Shown here one piece after another: positions 54,111 to 63,174 of a stretch of 64,000 nucleotides of DNA. The stretch comes from JAGPUQ01 sp049325095 (GTDB lineage: Bacteria > Pseudomonadota > Gammaproteobacteria > Pseudomonadales > Porticoccaceae): the NCBI GenBank assembly GCA_049325095.1, contig JBMOPO010000017.1:73672-137671 (forward strand), in the 5' to 3' direction. Under the pieces are notes generated by a model. The model worked only from the letters and a program-made list of their open reading frames with translations. It searched no databases and was not told where the DNA came from. Every line of letters begins with the position of its first letter. The first letter of the stretch is position 1. The translations under genes and the position numbers were made by a program.

Positions 54111-55682
54111 ATGGACCGTTTCACCGCACTGCACGGGGCTGAGGCCGCAACCGCCACAGCGGCCAGTGGCTGGCGGCTCGAACGCATCACGCCGCCCAGC
54201 CGGCTGTTTGGCGCCAACGGCATGCAGTTCGGTCCGGACGGACGGCTCTATGTCGCCCAGGCGATGGGCAGCCAGATCTCCGCCATCGATACCCGAACCG
54301 GCCATATCGACCCGGTCGCGGCCAATGGCGGCCCCATCACCGGACCGGACGATGTCGCCTTCGACTCCCGCGGCCGGCTCTACGCCACCGAGGTGATGAG
54401 CGCCCGGGTGAGCCGGCGCCATCCCGACGGCCGGGTCGATTTCGTGGCCGATGGCCTGCCCAGCGCCAACGGCATCACGGTGTTCAATGACCGCCTGTTC
54501 ATCGACGAACACCGTCCCGGCGGTCGCCTGTTCGAGCTGTACCCGGACGGGGATCGCCCGCCACGGCAGATTGCCGCCGAACTCGACGGCCCCAACGCGC
54601 TCGCCGGCGGACCGGACGGCAAGCTGTATTTCCCGCTGGTGCCGCGCGGAGAGATCTGGCGCGTCGACCTCGAGACCGGTGCACTGGAGAAAGTCACCGA
54701 CGGGCTATCGTTTCCCACCGCCTGCAAGTTCACCCCGGCGGGCGAGCTGCTCTCACCCCAGGCCGGCAACGGCGAAGTGGCGCAGATCGATATCGCCACC
54801 GGCCGTTGGCAGGTGATCGCCCGGGTGCGGCCCGGCATCGACAACCTCGCCATCGACCGGGCCGGCCGCCTGTTTCTGTCGCATTTCGTCGACGGCGGGG
54901 TCGCCGAGGTGGCCACCGACGGCAGCAGCCGCCAGCGCGAGCTGGCGCCTCCCGGCTGGGTCGGCCCCTGGGGCATCGCCTGCGATCCCGCCGGCACCGC
55001 CCTGATCGCCGACGGCCTGAGCCTGGCGGCGCTGGATGCGCACGGCCGCATCGAGCGGATCGGCAGCCCCCTGGGCAGATCCGCGCCGCGCTTCGTGCGC
55101 GCGGTCGCGCCGGGCGCCGGGGGCGAAATCCTGATGACCACGGCGCGCGGCGATGTCCTGCGCTACCGGCGCTCCGGCGGGCAGGCGCCCGCCCAGGCGC
55201 AGAGGCTCGGCGAACTCAAGGGGCTGTGCGCGGGGCCGGGCGCCCAGGTGTTCGCGGTGCGGGCCGACGACGGCGCCATCCTGGAGATCGACGCCGCCGG
55301 CACCGCGCGCACGCTGGTGTCCGGGCTCAACCACCCCACCGACGTGCTGTGGGTGAACGGCGTCCTCTACGTCTCGGAAGCCGGCGCCGGCCGCGTCCTC
55401 CGCATCCGCGACGGTGCGATCGACACCGCCATCGGCGGGCTGGGGAATCCGCGCGGCCTGGCCAGCCTCCACGACCGGCTGTACGTCCTCGACCGCGGCC
55501 GGCGCGCGCTGCTCGGCCGACCGCTCGACGGCGGCGGCGACGCCCGGGTCATCGCCGAGCGCCTGCCGATCGGCGCGGCCTGTCCGATCGATTTCGCCGG
55601 CGGACTGTGCAGCGACCACCGCGGCGGCCTGCTGATCGCCGCCGACGGCGAAGGCAGCGTGCTGCGCCTGGCGATGGTCTGA
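54111..55682 (+). CDS. SMP-30/gluconolactonase-like beta-propeller protein
   Basis: The product has 523 residues. Repeated units of about 40-45 residues such as GANGMQFGPDGRLYVAQ, GPDDVAFDSRGRLYATE, GPNALAGGPDGKLYFP and GIDNLAIDRAGRLFLSH form a long beta-propeller, with FPTACKFTPAGEL in the middle. Length suggests two propeller halves: the SMP-30-like first half and a second from about residue 300. No signal peptide is seen. It may be a lactonase or a binding scaffold. It follows the amidohydrolase by 137 bases on the same strand. Confidence 0.72.
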   Translation: MDRFTALHGAEAATATAASGWRLERITPPSRLFGANGMQFGPDGRLYVAQAMGSQISAIDTRTGHIDPVAANGGPITGPDDVAFDSRGRLYATEVMSARVSRRHPDGRVDFVADGLPSANGITVFNDRLFIDEHRPGGRLFELYPDGDRPPRQIAAELDGPNALAGGPDGKLYFPLVPRGEIWRVDLETGALEKVTDGLSFPTACKFTPAGELLSPQAGNGEVAQIDIATGRWQVIARVRPGIDNLAIDRAGRLFLSHFVDGGVAEVATDGSSRQRELAPPGWVGPWGIACDPAGTALIADGLSLAALDAHGRIERIGSPLGRSAPRFVRAVAPGAGGEILMTTARGDVLRYRRSGGQAPAQAQRLGELKGLCAGPGAQVFAVRADDGAILEIDAAGTARTLVSGLNHPTDVLWVNGVLYVSEAGAGRVLRIRDGAIDTAIGGLGNPRGLASLHDRLYVLDRGRRALLGRPLDGGGDARVIAERLPIGAACPIDFAGGLCSDHRGGLLIAADGEGSVLRLAMV

Positions 55683-55712
55683 GTTCTCCGGCGCTCACCC
55701 GCCGCCATCCCC

Positions 55713-56063
55713 ATGCCACCGGTCGCCGCCGCCATCGTCCTGCTGCTGTGCAGCAACATCTTCATGACCTTCGCTTGGTACGCCCACCTCCGGGAGCTGA
55801 ACCACAAGCCCTGGCTGGTCGCAGCGCTGGCGAGCTGGGGCATCGCCCTGTTGGAATATCTGTTTCAGGTGCCGGCCAACCGCATCGGCCATCGGGTGCT
55901 CGGCATCGGCGAGCTCAAGATCCTTCAGGAAATCATCACGCTGAGCGTGTTCGTGCCCTTTTCGCTGCTTTACCTGAAGGAGCCGCTCAAGCTCGACTAC
56001 CTGTGGGCCGGGTTGTGTCTGGTGGGCGCGGCCTTCTTCATTTTCCGCGATCGCCTGGGCTGA
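55713..56063 (+). CDS. DUF486 small membrane protein
   Basis: The product has 116 residues with four membrane helices. SNIFMTFAWYAHL and SWGIALLEYLFQVPANRIGH match DUF486, which has the overall fold of small multidrug-resistance/DMT transporters. It starts 30 bases after the propeller gene and probably shares its transcript. The transported compound, if any, is unknown. Confidence 0.85.
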   Translation: MPPVAAAIVLLLCSNIFMTFAWYAHLRELNHKPWLVAALASWGIALLEYLFQVPANRIGHRVLGIGELKILQEIITLSVFVPFSLLYLKEPLKLDYLWAGLCLVGAAFFIFRDRLG

Positions 56064-56152
56064 CGGCCGCTCTCCCGGCACCGCGCTCCAGGGCTGATTT
56101 GGCGACCACGCCACTCGCGCACTGTCACTTTCAGACCTGCGGTTGGCATTTT

Positions 56153-56166
56153 TTGATCTGGGTCAA
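56153..56166 (+). promoter_or_regulatory. FNR/ANR-like operator upstream of the CYP153 operon
   Basis: TTGAT-CTGG-GTCAA matches nine of the ten defined bases of the FNR/ANR/DNR consensus TTGAT-N4-ATCAA. Its centre lies about 95 bases before the CYP153 start. A possible -10, TACAGT (56183-56188), would put the site near -35, overlapping the promoter. This suggests oxygen- or nitric-oxide-linked control; no regulator gene of this family is in the window. Confidence 0.55.
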
Positions 56167-56254
56167 AGGCGATCCCGTCACCTACAGTCCCTTCGACGAT
56201 ACCGCTGGCCGGCCACCGCCGCGCCAGCCCAGAAGATCTACGGGGGACACCGCC

Positions 56255-57511
56255 ATGATCCAACCCGCCACACCCACAACGGCCATTCCGAAATCCATTC
56301 AGGACGTCCCGCTCGAGGACATCAACGTCGCCGCTCCGGAAATTTTCGCGTCGGAAACCTACGGCCACTATTTCGCACGGCTGCGCCGGGAAGACCCGGT
56401 GCACTACTGCAAGGCGAGCGCCTACGGGCCCTACTGGTCGGCGACCAAGTTCCACGACATCCTCCAGGTGGAGACCAACCACCCGGTATTCTCCTCCGAG
56501 AAGGGCGGCATCACGCTGGACGACGGCAACCTCGGCCTCGACATCCAGATGTTCATCGCCATGGATCCGCCCAGGCATGACGAGCAGCGCGCCGTGGTCT
56601 CGCCGGCGGTCGGGCCGGAGAACCTGATGAAGCTGGCCGGCGGGATTCGCGAGCGCACCGGCCGGATCCTCGATTCCCTGCCGATCAACGAGACCTTCGA
56701 CTGGGTCGACCGGGTGTCGATCGAGCTCACCACCCAGATGCTGGCCATCCTCTTCGATTTTCCCTGGGAAGAGCGCCGCAAGCTCACCCACTGGTCCGAC
56801 ACCGCGACCAGCATGACCAACTATGTGTCGGCCGCCGAGCGCCAGGCCGGGATGGCGGAGCTGCAGCAGTGCGCGGCCTATTTCATGCAGCTCTGGCAGG
56901 AGCGGGCCCGTTCCGAACCGCGCCCGGACCTGATCTCCATGCTGGCCCATTCGCCGTCGTTCCAGCAGATGAGCCCGCAGGAATTCCTGGGCAACCTGAT
57001 CCTGCTCATCGTCGGCGGCAACGACACCACTCGCAACTCGATGACCGGCGGCCTGCTGGCGCTCAACAAATACCCCGGGGAATACCGGAAACTGTGCGAA
57101 AATCCCGGGCTGGTGGAATCCATGATTCCGGAAATCATCCGCTGGCAGACGCCGGTGATGAGCATGCGCCGCACCGCACTCGAGGATACGGAAGTCGGGG
57201 GCAAGGTGATCCGCAAGGGCGAGAAACTGGTGATGTGGTACTACTCCGGCAATCGCGACGAGGAGGTCATCGAAAACGCCGAGGACTTCATCATCGACCG
57301 GGCGCGGCCGCGCCAGCATCTGTCCTTCGGCTTCGGCATCCACCGCTGCGTCGGCAACCGCCTCGCCGAACTGCAACTGAAGACCCTCTGGGAGGAAGTC
57401 CTCAAGCGCTGGCCGGAGCCGGGCCAGCTCGAGGTCATGGCCGAGCCGATGCGGGCGACCACCTACGCGATCCGCAACTACAAGTCCATGCCGGTGCGGA
57501 TCAACGTCTGA
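56255..57511 (+). CDS. Cytochrome P450 CYP153-type alkane hydroxylase
   Basis: The product has 418 residues. The I-helix GGNDTTRNSMTGGL (254-267), EIIRWQTP (E293/R296), MWYYSGNRDE and the heme loop FGFGIHRCVGNRLAELQ with Cys365 closely follow CYP153 enzymes, which hydroxylate n-alkanes and fatty acids at the terminal carbon. Other CYP153-like segments are FGPFWS-like YGPYWSATKFHDIL and IQMFIAMDPPRHD. The next two genes encode its expected ferredoxin reductase and ferredoxin, so the three form a complete class I P450 system. It is soluble and cytoplasmic. Confidence 0.92.
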   Translation: MIQPATPTTAIPKSIQDVPLEDINVAAPEIFASETYGHYFARLRREDPVHYCKASAYGPYWSATKFHDILQVETNHPVFSSEKGGITLDDGNLGLDIQMFIAMDPPRHDEQRAVVSPAVGPENLMKLAGGIRERTGRILDSLPINETFDWVDRVSIELTTQMLAILFDFPWEERRKLTHWSDTATSMTNYVSAAERQAGMAELQQCAAYFMQLWQERARSEPRPDLISMLAHSPSFQQMSPQEFLGNLILLIVGGNDTTRNSMTGGLLALNKYPGEYRKLCENPGLVESMIPEIIRWQTPVMSMRRTALEDTEVGGKVIRKGEKLVMWYYSGNRDEEVIENAEDFIIDRARPRQHLSFGFGIHRCVGNRLAELQLKTLWEEVLKRWPEPGQLEVMAEPMRATTYAIRNYKSMPVRINV

Positions 57512-57520
57512 GGACGCCCG

Positions 57521-58738
57521 ATGACCGAGACCGCACTCATCCTGGGCGCCGGCCAAGCCGGTGCCCAGGCGGCGGCCAGCCTGCGCCAGGAGGGCTTCGG
57601 CGGCCGCATCCTGCTGGTCGGCCAGGAACCGCTCCCCCCGTACCAGCGCCCACCGCTCTCGAAGGCGTTCCTGGCCGGTGAGCTGCCCGCCGCGCGCCTG
57701 CTGATCAAGCCGGAGGCCTTTTACCAGCAGTTGCAGGTCGAACTCCGCCTCGGCGCGATGGCGACGCGGCTCGACGCCGCGGCGCGGCGGCTGTGGCTGG
57801 CCGACGGCTCCCGATTCGACTACGACCAGCTGCTGCTCGCCACCGGCGGTCGGCCACGGCAACTGGACTGCCCGGGCGCCGCTCACCCCCGGCTGCACTA
57901 CCTGCGCACCGTCGCCGATGTCGAACGCCTGCGCGAGGGATTCCGGTCCGGCGCCCGGCTGGTGGTGATCGGCGCGGGCTACATCGGCCTGGAGGTGGCC
58001 GCGGTCGCCGCCCGCCACGGGCTGCAGGTCATCGTCCTGGAAGCGGCACCGCGGGTGCTGGCGCGCGTTTCCGGGGCGGCGATCTCCACATTTCTGCAGC
58101 ACGTCCACGCCGCGGCCGGCGTCGAGATCCGCTGCGCGACCGCCGTCGCGGGCATCGACGGCGGCCCGGATCTGGCCCGGGTGCACACCACCGCCGGGGA
58201 TGTCCTGGAAGCGGACCTGGTGCTGGCCGGGATCGGCCTGCTGCCCAATGTCGAACTGGCCCTGGAGGCCGGCATCAGCTGCGACAACGGCATTGTCGTC
58301 GACGATTTGGGCAGGACCTCGGCCGCGGGAGTGCTCGCTGCGGGCGACTGCACCAATCACCCCAATGCGATCTACGATTGCCGCTGGCGTCTCGAATCCG
58401 TGCACAACGCCATCGAACAAGCCAAGACCGCGGCCGCGACCATGGCGGGCAGGAACAAACCCTATGCCCAGGTGCCCTGGTTCTGGTCCGATCAATACGA
58501 CTTCAAGCTGCAAACCGCGGGCGTCAATCGCGGCTATGACCGGGAAGTGCTGCGCGGCGATCCCCAGACCCATTCCTTTGCCGTGTTCTATTTGCGCGGC
58601 CGGCGCCTGCTGGCCGTCGACGCCGTCAACCGTCCGGCGGAATTCATTGCGGCGCGCACCCTGATTCCCCGGGCGACGGACGTCGAGCCGGAGCGCCTGA
58701 GTGATGAAGCACTGCCGCCCCAGGCCCTGCTGGCCTGA
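57521..58738 (+). CDS. FAD-dependent ferredoxin reductase of the CYP153 system
   Basis: The product has 405 residues. Two dinucleotide-binding motifs are visible: GAGQAG (9-14) for FAD and VVIGAGYIGLEVAA near 147-160 for NADH. This matches putidaredoxin-reductase/rubredoxin-reductase-type flavoproteins. Ten bases separate it from the CYP153 stop. It should move electrons from NAD(P)H to the [2Fe-2S] ferredoxin encoded downstream. Confidence 0.92.
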   Translation: MTETALILGAGQAGAQAAASLRQEGFGGRILLVGQEPLPPYQRPPLSKAFLAGELPAARLLIKPEAFYQQLQVELRLGAMATRLDAAARRLWLADGSRFDYDQLLLATGGRPRQLDCPGAAHPRLHYLRTVADVERLREGFRSGARLVVIGAGYIGLEVAAVAARHGLQVIVLEAAPRVLARVSGAAISTFLQHVHAAAGVEIRCATAVAGIDGGPDLARVHTTAGDVLEADLVLAGIGLLPNVELALEAGISCDNGIVVDDLGRTSAAGVLAAGDCTNHPNAIYDCRWRLESVHNAIEQAKTAAATMAGRNKPYAQVPWFWSDQYDFKLQTAGVNRGYDREVLRGDPQTHSFAVFYLRGRRLLAVDAVNRPAEFIAARTLIPRATDVEPERLSDEALPPQALLA

Positions 58739-58805
58739 ATGCCCGACGCGACCACTCCTCAGCCACCAGACTCAACCCCCAGACTCAGCCCCCAGGAAAT
58801 TGCCC

Positions 58806-59126
58806 ATGATCAAAGTGACCTACATCGAATTCAACGGCACCGAGCGCACCGTCGAGGTCGACGAGGGGATGTCGCTCATGGAAGCGGCGGTGACCAATCT
58901 GGTACCCGGCATCGACGGCGACTGTGGCGGCATGTGCGCCTGCGCGACCTGCCACGTTTTTGTCGATCCGGCCTGGATCGGCAGGTTGCAACCGATGGCG
59001 GCGCAGGAAGATGCCATGCTCAACCTGGCCGAGGGACGGGCGGCCAACTCCCGCCTCGCCTGCCAGATCAAGGCCGTGCCGGAACTCGACGGCATCGTGG
59101 TGCGCACGCCCCTGGGCCAACACTGA
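58806..59126 (+). CDS. [2Fe-2S] ferredoxin of the CYP153 system
   Basis: The product has 106 residues. The cluster ligands are Cys40, Cys46, Cys49 (C-x5-C-x2-C) and Cys86, the putidaredoxin/adrenodoxin pattern. An earlier in-frame ATG at 58701 was rejected because it overlaps the reductase gene and adds 35 residues without homology. It should donate electrons to the CYP153 heme. It ends 14 bases before the convergent acyl-CoA synthetase. Confidence 0.93.
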   Translation: MIKVTYIEFNGTERTVEVDEGMSLMEAAVTNLVPGIDGDCGGMCACATCHVFVDPAWIGRLQPMAAQEDAMLNLAEGRAANSRLACQIKAVPELDGIVVRTPLGQH

Positions 59127-59139
59127 GTGCGCGGCGGGA

Positions 59140-60681
59140 TCAGCCGCGGTAACCGTCCCAATAAGGCCGGCGCAGCGCAGCCTTCATGATCTTTCCGGTA
59201 CCGGACAAGGGCAGCGGCTGGGTGCGGATCTCCACGCTGCGCGGGCACTGATACCCGGCCAGCCGCTGCCGGCAGTGGGCCATCACCGCTTCCGGCGTCA
59301 GATCGGCACCGGCCTTGGGCACCACCACCGCATGCACCGCCTCCACCCAGTCCGGATGGGGAATGCCGAACACTGCGCACTCGGCGACCGCCGCCAGTTC
59401 GTGAATGCAATCCTCCACCGCCACCGAGGCCACGTTGACACCCCCGGTGATGATGATGTCCTTGATGCGATCGACGAGGTAGATGAAGCCGTCCGCGTCC
59501 CGATAGCCGGCATCGCCGGTGTGCATCCAGCCGTCGCGAACCGCCCGCGCGGTGGCCTCCGGATCGCGCCAGTAGCCCTGCATCACCATGGGTCCGCGCA
59601 CCAGGATCTCCCCCACTTCACCGACCCCCAGGGCGCGGCCATCCTCGTCGGCGATGCGCACCTCGGCGCCCCAGGCGGCGCGCCCGCAGGAGCGCAGCCG
59701 CCCGGGATCCGGGCCGTCGAGGACGTGATGACGCGACTCCAGAAAGGTGGCGGTCGGCGACAGTTCGGTCATGCCATAGGCCTGGCAGAAGCCCACGCCG
59801 GGCAGCCGCTGCAAGGCTTCCGCCAGCACCGACTGCGGCATCGGCGAGGCCCCGTAGGCGATGCTCCGCAGACTGCTCAGGTCGTGTCCGGTCAGGCCCG
59901 GCTCCCGGACCAGCCGGCCGATCATGGTCGGCACCAGCAGCATGTCGGTCACCCGATGGCGCGCCACGGCCGCCAGCAGTTCGCCGCTGTCAAAGCGCGG
60001 CAGGATGACGTTGGTCGCGCCTGCGGTGACCATGGTGAATACCCGCGAACCGCCGGCGGCGTGGAACAACGGGGTGGCGTGGAGGTAGACGGTCTCCTCG
60101 CCCAGGCGATAGTTGATGATCCCGCTCATCGCGTTCCACAGCAGGTTGCGATGGCTGAGCATCACGCCCTTGGGTCTCCCGGTGGTGCCGCTGGTATAGA
60201 AAATCCCGGCCAGGTCTTCGTAACCGCGCAATTGGTCGGCAAGCGGCACCGCCGCGGCCAGCAGCGCTTCGTATTCGCTGTCGCCGTCGCCCGGCCGGAA
60301 GTACAGCACCCGCTCGAGGGCGCCGAGCCCGGGCGCCAGATCTTCGATCAAGCCCCGGAAATCCGCGTCGGCGATCAGCGCGCGGGCCCCGCTGTGATCG
60401 AGGATGTAACCCAGGTCCGCAGCCGCCAGCTTGTTGTTGAGCGGCACGATGACTCCGCCCGCCCAGAGCACGCCATAGCAGAACTCGAAATATTCGGCAC
60501 AGTTGTGGGACAGCATCGCCACCCGGTCTCCAGGCTCCAGGCCCCAGCTGCGCAGGACACCGGCCAGCCTGGCGACGCGCCGCTCGAAGCTGCGCCAGTC
60601 GAGTACCCGCTCGCTGGCGATCAAGGCTGGACGGTCCGGATTGCGCTCGCAACTGCGGCGCAGCCCCTGGGTGAGATGCAT
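59140..60681 (-). CDS. AMP-dependent acyl-CoA synthetase
   Basis: The product has 513 residues. The P-loop YTSGTTGRPKG, the GYWRDPEATA and GWMHTGDAG segments and the C-terminal lysine in LSGTGKIMKAALRRP are the ANL-family signature (adenylation then thioesterification). It would activate a carboxylic acid, plausibly the fatty acid formed from the CYP153 product, by linking it to CoA. It is convergent with the ferredoxin gene and divergent from the methyltransferase gene. Confidence 0.9.
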   Translation of the reverse strand: MHLTQGLRRSCERNPDRPALIASERVLDWRSFERRVARLAGVLRSWGLEPGDRVAMLSHNCAEYFEFCYGVLWAGGVIVPLNNKLAAADLGYILDHSGARALIADADFRGLIEDLAPGLGALERVLYFRPGDGDSEYEALLAAAVPLADQLRGYEDLAGIFYTSGTTGRPKGVMLSHRNLLWNAMSGIINYRLGEETVYLHATPLFHAAGGSRVFTMVTAGATNVILPRFDSGELLAAVARHRVTDMLLVPTMIGRLVREPGLTGHDLSSLRSIAYGASPMPQSVLAEALQRLPGVGFCQAYGMTELSPTATFLESRHHVLDGPDPGRLRSCGRAAWGAEVRIADEDGRALGVGEVGEILVRGPMVMQGYWRDPEATARAVRDGWMHTGDAGYRDADGFIYLVDRIKDIIITGGVNVASVAVEDCIHELAAVAECAVFGIPHPDWVEAVHAVVVPKAGADLTPEAVMAHCRQRLAGYQCPRSVEIRTQPLPLSGTGKIMKAALRRPYWDGYRG

Positions 60682-60784
60682 GCGCGGGCCTCGGGTTAAG
60701 ATGCGGGTGGCGGGCAATGGTAGCGCAAACCGCGAGCGCCACTGTCCCGGCTCCAGAGTCCGGCTCAAACCCAAGGTATCGCCG

Positions 60785-61477
60785 ATGACCGCTATCGATT
60801 CCGCGGCCGCTGCCGCCTCCGGGATGTCGCTGCTGGGCACGCCCCATTGTCCGCTGACCGCACTGCGGGCCGCCGAGTTGCTCCTGGAAGCGGTCGCGCC
60901 GAATCCCGGCGAAATGCTGCTCGACCTGGCGACCGGGCTCGGCCACTGCGCCGGCCTGGCCAGCCGGCGCGGCGCCATCGCCACCGGGATCGACTCCAGC
61001 GAGCGCTGCCTCGACCAGGCGCGGCGCAATTACCCAGATGCGCTTTTCTATCCCGGTGTCCCGGAGTCGCTGGTGTTCGCCGGTGGCTTCTTCGCCGCCT
61101 GCGTCCAGCATGCGGGCCCGGGGGTGCCGTCTCCCGCGACCCTGGCCGAAGTCCACCGGGTACTGATGCCCGGCGGGCGCTATGCGGCCCTGTGTCTGGG
61201 CTCCGCTCGAGTTCCCGATCAGTGCGCGAACGACGCGGGCGACCGGCAGACGGAGGCCGGGGAGGAACCCGGCGCGGCATTGCGCCAAACCTGGCGAGCC
61301 GCCGGTTTCACGCGCATTCGCACAGCCCAAGTGGCCATCGACGGGCAGGCTGCTGTTGCCGGGGGGCAACTGGTTGCACCGCGACCCCTGGTCGGCCCGG
61401 GTCTGCCGCTCTCCCAAGCCGGTCGGCCGCCGGCGCTCTGGACCGCGGTTCTGATCGCCGCCAGCAAACCCGACTGA
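60785..61477 (+). CDS. Class I SAM-dependent methyltransferase
   Basis: The product has 230 residues. LLDLATGLGHCAGLASRRG (about 45-63) is motif I with the glycine-rich SAM loop, GIDSSERCLDQARRNYP follows as motif II, and EVHRVLMPGGRYAALCLG is motif III. The conserved acidic residue of motif I reads Asp (LLDLATGLGH). The acceptor is unknown. The C-terminal part after residue 150 is not family-typical. It is monocistronic. Confidence 0.78.
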   Translation: MTAIDSAAAAASGMSLLGTPHCPLTALRAAELLLEAVAPNPGEMLLDLATGLGHCAGLASRRGAIATGIDSSERCLDQARRNYPDALFYPGVPESLVFAGGFFAACVQHAGPGVPSPATLAEVHRVLMPGGRYAALCLGSARVPDQCANDAGDRQTEAGEEPGAALRQTWRAAGFTRIRTAQVAIDGQAAVAGGQLVAPRPLVGPGLPLSQAGRPPALWTAVLIAASKPD

Positions 61478-61540
61478 CCGATTGCGCCGCCGGCGCCGTG
61501 GCGGCGGGAGCCGCCGGGGCTGCCGCCGCCACCGCAAACC

Positions 61541-62200
61541 CTACTTGGGCTGCGCAACGACCCGCAGATAGGGCTTCAGGGTCTTCCAGCCGCCCGGGAA
61601 GCGTTCCCTGGCATCGGCATCCGACAGTGCCGGGACGATGATCACATCCTCGCCCTGCTTCCAGTTCACCGGCGTCGCCACCTGGTGACGAGCCGTCAAC
61701 TGCATGGAGTCGAGCACCCGCAACACCTCGTCGAAGTTGCGACCGGTGCTCATCGGATAGGTAAGGATGAGCTTGATCCGCTTGTCGGGCCCGATGATGA
61801 ACACCGAGCGCACCGTGGCGTTGTCCGCCGCGCTGCGGCCTTCGGTCTTGGCCAGCGCATTGGGGTGGATCATGTCGTAGAGCTGGGCCACCTTGAGATC
61901 CGGGTCGCCGATCAGCGGATAATTGACCGCGTAACCCTGGGTTTCCTCGATGTCCCCGACCCACCGTTGATGGTCGGTCACCGGATCGACGCTGAGGCCG
62001 ATGATCTTGCAATTGCGCTTGTCGAACTCCGGTTTGAGCCGGGCCATGTAGCCCAGTTCCGTGGTACACACCGGAGTAAAGTCCTTGGGATGAGAAAACA
62101 GTATGGCCCAGCTGTCGCCGATCCACTGATGAAAGCGAATCTCGCCTTGGGTCGTCAGTGCAGTGAAATCGGGGGCCTCGTCACCGATACGAAGCGCCAT
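61541..62200 (-). CDS. 1-Cys peroxiredoxin (Prx6 type)
   Basis: The product has 219 residues. HPKDFTPVCTTEL holds the peroxidatic Cys45; the C-terminal resolving cysteine of 2-Cys enzymes is absent and the long C-terminal region of Prx6 proteins is present. It reduces hydroperoxides using thiols. CAAGGAGGG lies 7 bases before the ATG. It is monocistronic, placed near oxygenase genes whose uncoupled turnover would create peroxide. Confidence 0.92.
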   Translation of the reverse strand: MALRIGDEAPDFTALTTQGEIRFHQWIGDSWAILFSHPKDFTPVCTTELGYMARLKPEFDKRNCKIIGLSVDPVTDHQRWVGDIEETQGYAVNYPLIGDPDLKVAQLYDMIHPNALAKTEGRSAADNATVRSVFIIGPDKRIKLILTYPMSTGRNFDEVLRVLDSMQLTARHQVATPVNWKQGEDVIIVPALSDADARERFPGGWKTLKPYLRVVAQPK

Positions 62201-62299
62201 GGCATCCCTCCTTGATGGGTAGATTCGGCAATTGACTTTGCGGCGGGGGGCGAGGCCCCCGCCGCCGGGCCGGCCGGAGCCGACCGCAATCATGATAGC

Positions 62300-62869
62300 T
62301 CAGGGCGCCCAGTGCACGAACCGCTGGTACTTTTCCTGGAGGGCGATCAGCCACCAGGGCGTAGCCGCGCCCGTGCCGATTCGCTCCAGTCCGGGATGGC
62401 GGGCGACCGCCCGCTCCACCAATGGTGCCTGATCGGCTCGGACATCGACGAAAAAGATGTGCTTGCCCTCGTCGAGCAGCCGCTGAAAATCACGGAACTG
62501 GCGGTTGGGCAACTGAAAGCCGAGAAATCCCGCCTCCCAGGTACAGAACCCCAACACGACTATCGCCAGCAGGACGAACGGGGTCCAGCCGAAACTGGCG
62601 GCCGCACCCGACGCGGCGGCAACGCCGATGACGAGCGCGCAACCCAGGACGCCGAGCGCCGCGCCCAGCAGCCCTTTGCGCACCACGTCGGTCCGCATCA
62701 GGCTGCTGACTTCATGCAGCCGGTAGCGTTTGAGCTGGGCTTCATCGTTGGTCAGCACATGGATTTGCGGTCGCACCATGCCTTCGCTTTCCAATTCGGC
62801 CTCCAACCGCTCCAGGTCGCGCAGGTCGTCGCTCGCGTAAAGATACCTTTCCATCTCGGTTACCCTCAT
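62300..62869 (-). CDS. Conserved two-helix membrane protein
   Basis: The product has 189 residues. An N-terminal soluble part (YLYASDDLRDLERLEAELESEG, PQIHVLTNDEAQLKRYRLHEVSSLMRTDVVRKG) is followed by two close membrane helices (about 80-100 and 105-125) and a C-terminal soluble domain ending in a WWLIALQEKYQRFVHWAP segment. Homologues of this pattern occur in pseudomonads under vague names; no function is established. The ATG at 62869 was chosen because GAGGAAG lies about 9 bases upstream. Confidence 0.6.
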   Translation of the reverse strand: MRVTEMERYLYASDDLRDLERLEAELESEGMVRPQIHVLTNDEAQLKRYRLHEVSSLMRTDVVRKGLLGAALGVLGCALVIGVAAASGAAASFGWTPFVLLAIVVLGFCTWEAGFLGFQLPNRQFRDFQRLLDEGKHIFFVDVRADQAPLVERAVARHPGLERIGTGAATPWWLIALQEKYQRFVHWAP

Positions 62870-63174
62870 ATTGATGGCTTCCTCGCGAGTGGCGCTCATC
62901 GCCTCGGGCGGGCGTGCCGGTCGAGGAACTCGATTCGTAGCGCCACCGCCCAAGATTAGTCCCGCAACGCCCGTCCGCGGCTCCCACGCGGCGGTCGAAT
63001 CCTTGACCGGAAAAGCCACCGCGGTCAGCATCGAAACCGCTGACCCGGCTTTGGCAACCGATCGCACAATCGTTGTAGGATGGGCATCGATCGGACGCCC
63101 GCCGCGCAATCTCTGCGCTGTCGCGGAGTCCAAGGATTGCAGTGGTTCTCTACCCAATGTGGGGCCGGCAACCC
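62870..63174. other. 305-base divergent intergenic region
   Basis: It separates the membrane-protein gene from the DUF4124 gene. TTGGCA at 63051-63056 followed by TAGGAT at 63076-63081 (19-base spacer) might be a promoter for the DUF4124 gene, but the spacing is long. No RNA gene or repeat was recognised. Confidence 0.4.
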
